From: Deltaproteobacteria bacterium
GTDB lineage: Bacteria > Desulfobacterota > Binatia > UBA9968 > JAJDTQ01
Assembly (NCBI GenBank): GCA_026710965.1
Contig: JAPOQB010000746.1
Location: forward strand, 1 to 62,783
Reading direction: 5' to 3'
DNA length: 62,783 bases
Shown: piece after piece, positions 43,243 to 52,053 of the stretch
How positions within the stretch are numbered: position 1 is the stretch's first letter
How the letters are laid out: every line of letters starts with the position of its first letter
Made by a program: the position numbers and the translations under genes
The notes under the pieces: generated by a model
Database searches by the model: none
Seen by the model: only the letters and a program-made list of their open reading frames with translations
What the model was told of the DNA's origin: nothing

Positions 43243-44087
43243 CCATGGAACTGGCCTGCGCCGATTTCACCTTTCCCCTCCTGCCGCACGACCGTGCGCT
43301 GGCACTGATCGCTGCGTTGACGATTCCGGCGGTTGACATCGGCCTGTTCGAAGGCCGCTCCCATCTGCAGCCCTCCACCGAGTTTCAGGACACCGCCCGC
43401 GCGGCGCGGACGCTGAACGAACGACTCGGCACCCACGGTCTGCGCGCGGCGGACGTGTTCCTGCAGGCCGACAACGACGGCCACTCCTACGCAATCAACC
43501 ACCCGCTTTCGGCGCGCCGACGCCGTGCCCGCGACTGGTTCGAGCACGCATTGGAATACGCCGGAATCTGCGGTGCGGCGCACGTCACCATCAGTCCGGG
43601 GGTTCCTTTCGCCGACGATGAACCGGTAGAGGATTCGCGGTCCCGCGCCCACGCGGAACTGGCGTGGCGGGGGGAACGGGCTCATGCGGCCGGGATCGTC
43701 CTGGGCGTGGAGCCGCACCTCGGCTCGGTGGCCGCGCGTCCCGCGGCGGCGCTGCACCTTGCCGCGGCGGTGCCCGGTCTCAGCCTCACCCTGGACTACG
43801 GACACTTCGCGCGTGCCGGCATCCCCGATCGGGAGGTGGAGCCGCTCCTGGCCCACGCCAGTCACTTCCACGTGCGCGGCGCCTGCCGCGGAGCCTTGCA
43901 GGCATCGATGCGCGACAACACCATCGATTTCAAACGCATCGTCCAGGTGATGCGTGCCGTCAGGTACCGCGGCTACCTGGGGCTTGAGTACGTGTGGACC
44001 GAGTGGGAGAATTGTAACCGGGTGGACAACCTCAGCGAGACCATCCTGTTCCGCGACTACTTGCGAACGCTGCTCACAGACACGTAG
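43239..44087 (+). CDS. Sugar phosphate isomerase/epimerase-like TIM barrel
   Basis: 282 residues, start overlapping the dehydrogenase stop (ATGA). AP endonuclease 2-type barrel: DIGLFEGRSHLQPS near 30, HVTISPGV near 110, GIVLGVEPHLGSVA with the metal Glu, LSLTLDYGHFARAG with Asp/His, and YLGLEYVWTEWEN with the final Glu. These acidic/His residues form the usual divalent-metal site. Expected to isomerise the product of the preceding dehydrogenase. Confidence 0.82.
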   Translation: MTMELACADFTFPLLPHDRALALIAALTIPAVDIGLFEGRSHLQPSTEFQDTARAARTLNERLGTHGLRAADVFLQADNDGHSYAINHPLSARRRRARDWFEHALEYAGICGAAHVTISPGVPFADDEPVEDSRSRAHAELAWRGERAHAAGIVLGVEPHLGSVAARPAAALHLAAAVPGLSLTLDYGHFARAGIPDREVEPLLAHASHFHVRGACRGALQASMRDNTIDFKRIVQVMRAVRYRGYLGLEYVWTEWENCNRVDNLSETILFRDYLRTLLTDT

Positions 44088-44094
44088 TAGCGGC

Positions 44095-44946
44095 TCAAGG
44101 CCGGAACAGGAAGTCGTGGAACAGCTTGCGGCGGGTGCCGGATAGCCCGGCGTAGAATTCGCGCCGGTAGGCGGTGTGCTCGGGGCTGCCGATCATCCAC
44201 GGATGCTCGTAGGCGTAGTAGAGCATGATGCGGCGTCCGTCCGCGCGGGTCGCGGGACCGCGCGTGTGCCACAGCGCGTTGTGGAATATCACGCATGAAC
44301 CCGCCGGACAGCACACCTGGATCGCGCCGGGAAAGGTGTCGAAGCCGCTGAGCGCTTCCGCCGTGGGCTCGACGTCGGTCTTGTGAGATCCGGGAACCAC
44401 CATCAGGTTGCCCTGGTCCGGTTGCGTCATGTCGGACAGGAAGTAGCCGATCTTCAGTTCCAGCATCGGTACCCGCGGCCGCAGGTTGCGGAAGCCGTGG
44501 TCGGGGCCGTCGATGTGCCAGCGCGCGGGGCCGGCGTGCGCCCCCTCCTCCCAGAACGCGTCGGAGGCATGAAAGTGCGGCTCGTTCTGGTTGAGCAGGG
44601 CGCGAATGTACGGCATCACCGGTGGGTAGTCGGCCAGCTCCAGGAACAGCGGATCGTCCGCCAGCAGGTAGAAGATCCTGGTGCTGCCGGTACGCTCCAT
44701 CCCCGGTCGCGCGAAGTGCGGGGTGCCGCGCCGCTCCAGCTCCCGGCGCCGCGCGATCGCCCGCTGTAACGCCGCGCGCAACCGGGCCACGTGATCGGAG
44801 CCAAGAAACGACTCTACCACCAGGTACCCGTCGGTCTCGAACGAATAGCGCTCATCCGCGCTCGGTACGGCACTCACATCCACAGCCTCGTGACCGAACG
44901 TAGCCCAGCGCCGGACGCCTGTCGATACTCGTTCGGCGGAGCCCAT
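44095..44946 (-). CDS. Phytanoyl-CoA dioxygenase (PhyH) family protein
   Basis: 283 residues. The Fe(II) site is the H-x-D of ARWHIDGPDHG and the distal His of FHNALWHTRGPA, followed by the oxoglutarate-binding Arg region (DGRRIMLYYAYEHPW). The N-terminus is ERYSFETDGYLVVESFLGSD, typical of the family. Substrate unknown; many family members are not lipid enzymes. It converges on the isomerase gene with an eight-base gap. Another member is at 57023-57904. Confidence 0.85.
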   Translation of the reverse strand: MGSAERVSTGVRRWATFGHEAVDVSAVPSADERYSFETDGYLVVESFLGSDHVARLRAALQRAIARRRELERRGTPHFARPGMERTGSTRIFYLLADDPLFLELADYPPVMPYIRALLNQNEPHFHASDAFWEEGAHAGPARWHIDGPDHGFRNLRPRVPMLELKIGYFLSDMTQPDQGNLMVVPGSHKTDVEPTAEALSGFDTFPGAIQVCCPAGSCVIFHNALWHTRGPATRADGRRIMLYYAYEHPWMIGSPEHTAYRREFYAGLSGTRRKLFHDFLFRP

Positions 44947-44973
44947 GCGTGTCTACGCACCGGTCTTGCAGGG

Positions 44974-45277
44974 TCAAGAGTAGGTAGACTCCGAACGGCG
45001 GACGACTTGCAGAATGACGACCAGCAATCTGTCGGTGTGGATGTCGTATACGATGCGGTACGGACCGACTCTGATCCGCCACGTCTGCGTGGATCCTCGC
45101 AGCTTGCGAGAGCCGGACGGGCGAGGATTTCGGGCCAGTTCAGTCATGGGGCCGGCAAGCCTGCGTCGCACCGGAGCCGGCAACTTCCGAACCCTCCCGC
45201 TGCGCGGCGGGAGCCAGCTCCACGCGGTATCCGCCGCCACCTGCGCGTCGAGCGAGGGCGGATGGCGGGTCGTGCAC
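44974..45277 (-). pseudogene. ParE/RelE-family toxin, frameshifted
   Basis: The first frame gives GYRVELAPAAQRE; the next frame continues VRKLPAPVRRRLAGPMTELA, then GSRKLRGSTQTWRIRVGPYR and IVYDIHTDRLLVVILQVVRR. Together this is a full RelE/ParE toxin. One extra G in a gggaggg run (about 45200) separates the two frames. Either the toxin is inactivated or this is a sequencing or assembly error. It directly follows the antitoxin gene. Confidence 0.7.
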
Positions 45278-45280
45278 TTG

Positions 45281-45526
45281 CTATTCCCGCTGAGCGGCGT
45301 CCAGTTCCGCGAAAAACTCGCCGGCCTCCCGCCCGCCGTCCCGCTCCCACTCCCGGCGTGACTCTGCCAGACCGGTTTGCAGTTCCTCGTCCTCTCGGGC
45401 CTGCAGCCAGTCGCGAACGGCTTGGGCCACGATGTCCTTGGCATGTTGCCCGCTCCGTACCGCCGCTACCTTGAGCGCGGTATAGAGCCCTTCGTCGTCA
45501 AAGACGACGGTCATACGTTTGGACAT
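45281..45526 (-). CDS. Antitoxin of a ParE/RelE-type pair
   Basis: 81 residues: MSKRMTVVFDDEGLYTALKV then HAKDIVAQAVRDWLQARED, the ribbon-helix-helix DNA-binding form, followed by an acidic toxin-binding tail (ESRREWERDGGREAGEFF). AGGAGG lies six bases upstream of the start (gaggcagt). It would repress its own promoter and neutralise the toxin encoded four bases downstream. Confidence 0.8.
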   Translation of the reverse strand: MSKRMTVVFDDEGLYTALKVAAVRSGQHAKDIVAQAVRDWLQAREDEELQTGLAESRREWERDGGREAGEFFAELDAAQRE

Positions 45527-45638
45527 ACTGCCTCCTGAACGTTTGTACGTCTAAGCGTACAGTCGCTAGGGTAAGCCGTAAAGGCCGGGTGCTCGTTTCG
45601 GGGACGAGCGAGTGAGTCCGGCATGGTAGATTGCTGGG

Positions 45639-46973
45639 GTGGAGCGGGAAACGCAAATCAAGGAGACGGTGATCCGCCGCATGACGCGGCTCGCGGCGGC
45701 GCACGGGGCAGTGAACCTGGCGCAGGGGTTTACCGATGAGACGCCGGCCTGGGACATGGTGTGGAGCGGCGTGGCGGCGTTGCTCGGCGGCACCGGGGAG
45801 GGTGCGCGCCGCGTCGAGTCGCTGACCGTGCGCGAGCTCCTGGCCGCGAACGCGACTGCGAACGCGACTGCGACCGGGGACGCGGACGCCGGTGCCGACG
45901 CGCTCGATCGCTCCGTAAAGGAGCTGTTCGAGCAGTGGCGCGGCTCCCGCGACGAGTTCAACCAGTATTCCTATCCGTTCGGGCTCCCCGAGTTGCGCCA
46001 CGCGATCGCCGACTACACGCAGACCTGCCACGGCTACCGGCCCGACCCCGAGGAGCAGATCACGGTGGTGCTCGGGGCGAGCGAGGGCATGGCGGCCGCG
46101 TTCCGGTCGCTGCTCGCGCCCGGCGACGGCGTGGTGGTGATGCAGCCGTACCATGAGCTGTACCCGTCGCAGGCGGCGATCTTCGGACTCGTGCCCCGCT
46201 TCGTGACCCTGCGCGAGGATCGCCGCGTCGGAACCTGGCGGCTGGACCGCGACGAGCTGCGCACCGCCCTGTCCGATCCGGCGGTCAAGGCGGTGGTCGT
46301 GAACACGCCGCAGAACCCGACCGGCAAGGTGCTGGACGCGGCCGACCTGGAGTTCATCGCCGAACTGTGCCGGACCCACGACCGGTTCGCGATTACCGAC
46401 GAGATCTACGAACACATCACCTTCGACGGCCACCGCCACCGCTGCCTGGCGCTGTGCGAAGGGATGGCGGAGCGCACCCTGGTGGTGAACTCGATCTCCA
46501 AGACCGGGCGTGCGACCGGGTGGCGCATTGGCTGGGTAATCACGCCGCCGGACTGCACCCCGGCGCTGCGCGCGGTCCACGACAACCTCGTGGTGCAGGC
46601 GCCGACGCCGTTGCAGAAGGGGGCGGTGTCGCTCCTGCGCCAGCCGCGGTCGTTCTTCGCCGGTATCGCCGAGGGCTACCGCGAGAAGCGCGACCTGCTG
46701 GTCGGCGGCCTGCGCGAGGCCGGATTCGCGGTCACTCCGCCGGAGGGCGCCTACTACCTGTTCGCCGACTACCGCGCCGTGCCGGCGCTGACCGGAATGT
46801 CGCCGACCCAGGCCGCAATGTTCCTCATCGAGCAGGCCGGCGTGGCCACGGTGCCGGGTGACAACTTCTACACCACCGGCCGCGAGGGCGACCGCTACCT
46901 GCGGTTCGCCTTCTGCCGCTCGCTCGACACCCTGCAGGAAGCCGTCGCCCGGCTCCATACCCGGCTGCGCTAG
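45639..46973 (+). CDS. PLP-dependent class I/II aminotransferase
   Basis: 444 residues from GTG 45639. AVNLAQGFTDETPAW marks the N-terminal arm, FNQYSYPFGLPELRHAIADY the start of the large domain, NTPQNPTGKVL the Asn loop, and NSISKTGRATGWRIGWV the PLP lysine (Lys288). This most resembles methionine/kynurenine-type aminotransferases. An insertion of roughly 50 residues, including an Ala/Asn/Thr/Asp repeat (AANATANATATGDADAGAD), sits before FNQYSYPFG where relatives have a short loop. Core residues are intact, so it is likely active. Exact substrate unknown. Confidence 0.85.
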   Translation: MERETQIKETVIRRMTRLAAAHGAVNLAQGFTDETPAWDMVWSGVAALLGGTGEGARRVESLTVRELLAANATANATATGDADAGADALDRSVKELFEQWRGSRDEFNQYSYPFGLPELRHAIADYTQTCHGYRPDPEEQITVVLGASEGMAAAFRSLLAPGDGVVVMQPYHELYPSQAAIFGLVPRFVTLREDRRVGTWRLDRDELRTALSDPAVKAVVVNTPQNPTGKVLDAADLEFIAELCRTHDRFAITDEIYEHITFDGHRHRCLALCEGMAERTLVVNSISKTGRATGWRIGWVITPPDCTPALRAVHDNLVVQAPTPLQKGAVSLLRQPRSFFAGIAEGYREKRDLLVGGLREAGFAVTPPEGAYYLFADYRAVPALTGMSPTQAAMFLIEQAGVATVPGDNFYTTGREGDRYLRFAFCRSLDTLQEAVARLHTRLR

Positions 46974-47300
46974 CCACGGCGCTCAATCTCGTGCAGCGGT
47001 GCGCCCCGCCCTCCGCGGCACTCGTGGCACGTATCGGGAAGGCCTGGATGCCTACCGGCTCGATCGCGCCACCCACGACTACATGGAACCGCCCGGTCGA
47101 GTCGAACGCCGCGGATTCGGTGATTCATGTCAACGGGTCGAGCGATCTCTACCTGGTCGCGTACCATCAGCACGAGTTCGTCGATCTCCACTACGAAAAG
47201 CTGTTGCGCAAACGACGCCAATCGGCCTCGCCGTGGCACTCGCCCGACGCAAGATCACCTCGGTGTAACCGTTGCCGCTGGCGGGCGCCGCCGACTCGCA
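46974..47300. other. 0.3 kb gap with a possible gene remnant
   Basis: Plus-strand pieces such as DSVIHVNGSSDLYLVAYHQH and EFVDLHYEKLLRKRRQ look like protein but change frame and have no start. Probably a remnant. Confidence 0.3.
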
Positions 47301-48236
47301 TTAACCCTTCACCGAGCCAATCATGATCCCCTTGACAAAGTATCTCTGCAAGAACGGGTACACCATGATTATCGGAATGATGGTCACCGCCATGGAGGTA
47401 GCCTTTACTGACTCCAGCGTAGGCTTATAGCCCATGATGTTGCCGAATGCCGGATTCTGCAATGCGAACTCCTTGGCGGCGTCGACGTCTCTGATGATTT
47501 GCACCAGCTTGAATTGCAGGGTAACAAGCTCGCTGCCTCCAAAGATCATCGAATCAAACCAGCTGTTCCACTGGAACACCGCATTGAACAGGATAATCGC
47601 GGCAATTACCGCCTTCGAAACCGGCAGAACTATCACGAAGAAGATACGCAGATCATTTGCACCGTCGATCTTCGCTGATTCCTCGATCTCGGTCGACAGA
47701 CCCTTGAAAAAGGTCATCATCACTATCGCGTTGAATGCATTGAACAGCAGCGGAATAATATAGACCAGGAAATTCCGGTACAGGCCAATGCTCTTGATCA
47801 GCAAGAAGAACGGAATCAGCCCCCCGTTGATATACATGGTTATGATCATGTAAGTAAGGATCGTCCTTCTCCCGATGAGATACCTCTTCGACGCGCCATA
47901 CGCGAAGCACGCAGTGAAGAAGACGCTCGTTAAGGATCCTATGACCGTTCTTGCCACCGAAACGGAGAACGCGCGGAACAGCGATGGATCCCGGAAAAAG
48001 AATAGGAAATTGTCGACCGTAACTTCCCTTGGATAGAAGAACAGACCGCCGCGAAGCGCGTCTACGGGATCATTCAACGACAATACCAGCACCAGATAGC
48101 AAGGATAGACACACACGACAGCCAACACCACCAGGATGCCGACGTTGAGGTAGTCGAATAAGGTATTCCTATCGAGCGGGTTCTTGGGATGATCGCCAGG
48201 ATGTGATTCTACTGCAGGGTTAGAATACGCTTTCAC
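47301..48236 (-). CDS. Sugar ABC transporter permease, LplC type
   Basis: 311 residues from GTG 48236, which overlaps the end of the upstream permease by 17 bases. Six TM helices; EAA loop IEESAKIDGANDLRIFFVIV then LPVSKA; the ending PFLQRYFVKGIMIGSVKG is the LplC/YtcP hallmark. YINGGLIPFFLLI and FQWNSWFDSMIF are further family blocks. Last gene of the second sugar locus; no ATPase nearby. Confidence 0.9.
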   Translation of the reverse strand: MKAYSNPAVESHPGDHPKNPLDRNTLFDYLNVGILVVLAVVCVYPCYLVLVLSLNDPVDALRGGLFFYPREVTVDNFLFFFRDPSLFRAFSVSVARTVIGSLTSVFFTACFAYGASKRYLIGRRTILTYMIITMYINGGLIPFFLLIKSIGLYRNFLVYIIPLLFNAFNAIVMMTFFKGLSTEIEESAKIDGANDLRIFFVIVLPVSKAVIAAIILFNAVFQWNSWFDSMIFGGSELVTLQFKLVQIIRDVDAAKEFALQNPAFGNIMGYKPTLESVKATSMAVTIIPIIMVYPFLQRYFVKGIMIGSVKG

Positions 48237-49170
48237 CAGTGTACCATCGCGAAAACCTGTTGGCCGAAAAGAGCAGCACAAATGCCACCAACGACTGAAA
48301 TAGACCAACGGCGGTGGAATAGGAAAACCGGGCCTTCTGCAGCCCCATCTTGTAGGTATATGTCTCCAGTATCTCGGCGACATCCATGACCAGGATATTC
48401 TGCATCAGAAACAGCTGTTCGAAGTTCTGTGTCATCATCCGGCTAATGGCAAGAATCAACAACACGATCACGGTGGGCTTGATGCCGGGAATGGTAATGT
48501 ACCAAGCCCTCTGAAAGCGCGATGCCCCGTCCATGTAGGCCGCTTCATAGAGGGTCGGGCTGATGGTCGATATGGCGGCAAGATAGATGATCGAGCTGAA
48601 TCCGAAGTGCTTCCAGATGTCGCTCAGCACGACGATTGAGAAGAAAGACGCGCGGTCGGCAAGGAACGCATACGGCCCGCCAACGAGGTTCAGCGAAGTC
48701 AACAGGTAGTTGATCATGCCGGCGTCGGAGAAGAACGTTATCAGAAACGCAGCTACGAACGCCCACGACAGAAAGTGCGGCAGGTAGGTGAGTGTCTGCA
48801 CACCCTTCTTGAATAGGTGCATCCCCTTCAGCTCGTTCAACATGAGCGCGAATACGATCGGCACCGGGAATCCGATTACCAGTTTCGCGGCGCTAATCAG
48901 AAACGTGTTGCGCAAAGCGTTGTAGAAAAGGCGATCCGTGAACAACACCTGGAACTGGTCGAGTCCACTCCACGGGCTGCCCCATATGCCGAGCCCGACG
49001 TTGTAAGCCTTGAACGCGATTACGACCCCGTATATCGGCATGTAGGCAAACACGAATAGCCATACCACGGCGGGCATGACCAGCAGCAGCAGGTATTTCT
49101 GCTCGTTGACCTTTTTCAGGATGCGGTGCTTGCCGGCAAGCCTGGTCGTGGAGTAGGAAGGTGTCCCCAT
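48220..49170 (-). CDS. Sugar ABC transporter permease, LplB type
   Basis: 316 residues, six TM helices. Typical LplB blocks: PAVVWLFVFAYMPIYGVVIA near 35, FTDRLFYNALRNTFLISAAK near 95, and the EAA loop YEAAYMDGASRFQRAWYITI then PGIKP. It lies 98 bases downstream of the glycosidase and is translationally coupled to the LplC-type partner. Such pairs import complex oligosaccharides together with an LplA-type binding protein. Confidence 0.9.
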   Translation of the reverse strand: MGTPSYSTTRLAGKHRILKKVNEQKYLLLLVMPAVVWLFVFAYMPIYGVVIAFKAYNVGLGIWGSPWSGLDQFQVLFTDRLFYNALRNTFLISAAKLVIGFPVPIVFALMLNELKGMHLFKKGVQTLTYLPHFLSWAFVAAFLITFFSDAGMINYLLTSLNLVGGPYAFLADRASFFSIVVLSDIWKHFGFSSIIYLAAISTISPTLYEAAYMDGASRFQRAWYITIPGIKPTVIVLLILAISRMMTQNFEQLFLMQNILVMDVAEILETYTYKMGLQKARFSYSTAVGLFQSLVAFVLLFSANRFSRWYTGESVF

Positions 49171-49268
49171 GTGCGCCGCCGAGACCTAGCCCGCGCGCGG
49201 CGGATCGGTTACCTGGGCCGCCAAGCGAGCGGCGGCGCGGTGCGGGTATGAGGGAGGCCGGCGGCGGC

Positions 49269-51923
49269 TCACCAGTGAACCTCCAAACGTACCTGCCCCG
49301 GAAAGTCGTCGATGAGCACGGTCTCACCGTCAGGGTCGTAGGTTCCCGTGCTGACGCGCTTGGCGGGGAGCGCGGCCGGGTGCGGGACGTGTACGATGAG
49401 CCGGTCCGGCAGCGAGCGCTTCAAGTCGCTGAGCCGTACCGATATGGCGATGGTGCCGTTATCCACGTCGGACATCACGTGCAGGTGAATGGTGCCAAAG
49501 TAGCTTTTCAGGCCGCTTACGTCTATTGACTTGGCTTGGGTGAGCCATCTGCGCGGGACGCCGGGCATGATCGAGAGGTGGTCGCCGTGTTCAAGATAGA
49601 GCATCCACCTGCTGCGCATCAGGAACCACGCCTCTTCGTGGGTCTTGTGGGGACTGACCTGGTAGTAGTGCTCCCAGAACGTATAGGTTTCTCTATCGGC
49701 AAGACTGGAAACGTTGTTGTAGTACTCCTTCAGGAACGCATTGCGTTCCCCTCTGCGCAAATGAGCGTATGGATGAGGGCTGTAGTAGGGTTGGCTGAAC
49801 ATGACGTTGTTCAGGAACAGCAGCTCGACCGTGCTATTGACGATAAAGTCACCGTACAACTCATTGGGATCGACCACTTCCTGCAGGAGCAGATACATCG
49901 GGCCCGTGTGTCCGTCCCTGGACGTGAACGTGCCGTGCGTAAAAGCCGGATCGCCCTCGGCCAAGAGGACTGCCGGACCGCGGTTTTCGGCCCATGGCGG
50001 TGCCGCCGGACACCAGTGTCCATTGCCGAGTGGAATGACCGGCGACTCCCGCAGGTTCTTGGCCAAAGCCGTTCTGATGTTGTGCCGCAGCGTGGTCGCC
50101 CGTGCTCGGATCTGGTCGGCGGCGTCGCTGTCCAGGTCAGCCAACACCTCTGCGGAACGAAGCAGGCCAAGGTATGCATAACCGTTCAGCATATATGAAT
50201 GGTAGGGATCCTCCGGGTCTGCTACCTTGCCGTCGATCATGCCATAGTAGCCGGCGGCTCGAAATTCCTCCTTTTCGTTGCGGGCAATCCACCTAACCAA
50301 GTATGCGCACGCGCTCAGGATGTTGGACTTGATCGATCGGATCCAGTCGATGTCCTTCGTATACCGGTAATGTTCGCCGATATTCCAAAGTACGGCCCCG
50401 GTTTCCAGCATGTAGTTGCCGAAGTTCTGCATGAAGCCGTCGTCATGCTGTTTTTCGATGAAGTACATAATTGCTCTTCTGGCAAGGGCGTGGTCGCCCA
50501 TCGAATCCAGGTATTGAATAATGGGTGAGCTCTCCGAACCGATGGGGCTGTAAACGCCTACGACGGGAGCCACCGCGGCATCCGGCTCGTTGCCATAACA
50601 GACCAGGTCCAAGTGCAGCTTACCGGCCTTCATCATCTCTTCGATGCGTTGTTCGGGAACGCGCAACGACGCCATGCCATCGATCTTGCCCAGCCAAAAC
50701 GCCTTGCAAGCAGCGTAGTGGTCGGCGTAGTCTTGTTGCGCGAGAGCATCCGCTCTGTGTGCCGATATGGGCCGGTGCGGGATCTTGAACAGATACTCAA
50801 TGCTGTCGCCGGGTGCGAGCAGCACGGCCATTTCCCGCTGCGGCACCGGTTTCCCGTCCAGTGTCGCCACCAGGTACACGCTGTCAGCGCTAAACGACCC
50901 ATAGCCCGTGTTTTGGTCGTAGTGCGAGTTGAACGTGGATTCGCCTGGGTTCACGAACACATTCGCCTCTGGAATACGCACCCACGAGTATCTTGGCGCG
51001 GTGGCCGTGTTGGTCGCATTGATGGCGAGGTAGAGGACGGTCTCTTCTTCCTGATCGAACTGCCGATCGTGGAGTTTCTCCATCTCTGCCGCTTGGCTGG
51101 CGGTTAGCATGCTCGCTTCCGAGTAGTGATCGGCAACCAGGATATGAGTGCCCGCAACGCGGTCTGAGCGCAATACGTCGTTTTCGAGCGTGACAAACAT
51201 CTTCGCCTCATAGAGGATGTCTTCATCCGCGTGGCGCGTGTTCAGGATCGGCAATACGCCCTCCTCCAGACGCCGCTCAAGACCTTGTGTACAGCCCAGG
51301 CCTCTGCCCGCGAAATAGTTATACACTATCCCCGCGTCGCCAAACTCTGCCACGGTAACGTCGCGCTTGTGATAACGGGGCTTGATCCAATCCCAAGGAT
51401 CGGTAGTGCCCGACGTCAGTCTCGTACCAATCTCGAATATACGTATGTCACGGCTTATGCCGAGCCAGGTCACGCACTTCAGGTTCCTGGTATGGTGCGC
51501 GGCGCTAGCGAAAGATTCCTCTTCGTCGGATGCATACTGGTCAAGTTTCGAGAGCTTATTGTTGGCGCGTATCTCCGCCACGATGGCGTCGAAACCACGC
51601 GTGTCGTCGGCGTCTGTGACTATGGTCTTGTACGCAGGTAGGTAAACCGGATACTGCTTGCTTACGTCTCTCAAGAAGAAACTGAAGCCGTCGGTAACGG
51701 TGTTGACGCTTACGATGGTAGCGAATGCGCCAGGTTGTAACGCATGTTTGTCGATTGACACCTGTAGCCTGCATTCGCGGTCTGCAGAAAGTGCGAAGCT
51801 CCATCCGTCGTGATTTGTTGTTCCGCGACACTGGTCGCATTCCATTCCAGATATGGCGCCGTGTCGTATCTGAAGTGTGCCGGTCAGCTCACGCTCGTTT
51901 CTGATTATGGTGATAGTTCTCAC
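49269..51923 (-). CDS. Six-hairpin-type glycosidase
   Basis: 884 residues taking GTG 51923 with GGGAG five bases upstream. No signal peptide, so cytoplasmic. The first ~400 residues are beta-rich. The second half is an (alpha/alpha)6 barrel: QRIEEMMKAGKLHLDLVCYG, SMGDHALARRAIMYFIEKQH, NFGNYMLETGAVLWNIGEHY, MLNGYAYLGLLRSAEVLADL and RSRWMLYLEHGDHLSIMPGV. A C-terminal beta domain closes it. The arrangement is that of six-hairpin glycosidases (rhamnosidase/GH-type). The glutamate in MLETGAVLW is one candidate catalytic acid. It lies between its importer genes and probably cleaves the imported oligosaccharide. Confidence 0.75.
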   Translation of the reverse strand: MRTITIIRNERELTGTLQIRHGAISGMECDQCRGTTNHDGWSFALSADRECRLQVSIDKHALQPGAFATIVSVNTVTDGFSFFLRDVSKQYPVYLPAYKTIVTDADDTRGFDAIVAEIRANNKLSKLDQYASDEEESFASAAHHTRNLKCVTWLGISRDIRIFEIGTRLTSGTTDPWDWIKPRYHKRDVTVAEFGDAGIVYNYFAGRGLGCTQGLERRLEEGVLPILNTRHADEDILYEAKMFVTLENDVLRSDRVAGTHILVADHYSEASMLTASQAAEMEKLHDRQFDQEEETVLYLAINATNTATAPRYSWVRIPEANVFVNPGESTFNSHYDQNTGYGSFSADSVYLVATLDGKPVPQREMAVLLAPGDSIEYLFKIPHRPISAHRADALAQQDYADHYAACKAFWLGKIDGMASLRVPEQRIEEMMKAGKLHLDLVCYGNEPDAAVAPVVGVYSPIGSESSPIIQYLDSMGDHALARRAIMYFIEKQHDDGFMQNFGNYMLETGAVLWNIGEHYRYTKDIDWIRSIKSNILSACAYLVRWIARNEKEEFRAAGYYGMIDGKVADPEDPYHSYMLNGYAYLGLLRSAEVLADLDSDAADQIRARATTLRHNIRTALAKNLRESPVIPLGNGHWCPAAPPWAENRGPAVLLAEGDPAFTHGTFTSRDGHTGPMYLLLQEVVDPNELYGDFIVNSTVELLFLNNVMFSQPYYSPHPYAHLRRGERNAFLKEYYNNVSSLADRETYTFWEHYYQVSPHKTHEEAWFLMRSRWMLYLEHGDHLSIMPGVPRRWLTQAKSIDVSGLKSYFGTIHLHVMSDVDNGTIAISVRLSDLKRSLPDRLIVHVPHPAALPAKRVSTGTYDPDGETVLIDDFPGQVRLEVHW

Positions 51924-51970
51924 TGTCGCTCCCTGGATCCCGACGCGCACCGGATAGTCTGGTCAGTTCC

Positions 51971-52019
51971 AAAAAAACGACCTTCAGGCCCGACACTGGT
52001 TGTCAGCGGCCTGAAGGTC
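51971..52019 (-). terminator. Terminator between binding protein and glycosidase
   Basis: A perfect 12-base stem (GACCTTCAGGCC/GGCCTGAAGGTC) with a 17-base loop, followed on the minus strand by GTTTTTTT. It lies 35 bases after the binding-protein stop and ~50 bases before the glycosidase start. It would make most transcripts end after the binding protein, with read-through for the rest of the operon. Confidence 0.85.
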
Positions 52020-52053
52020 ATGGGTATCAGTGCGAGTGATGCACTCTCGCAAC

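Noticed and set aside
45498-46958. 486-codon minus-strand ORF opposite the aminotransferase
   Set aside because: Exact antisense shadow of a gene with complete PLP-enzyme motifs.
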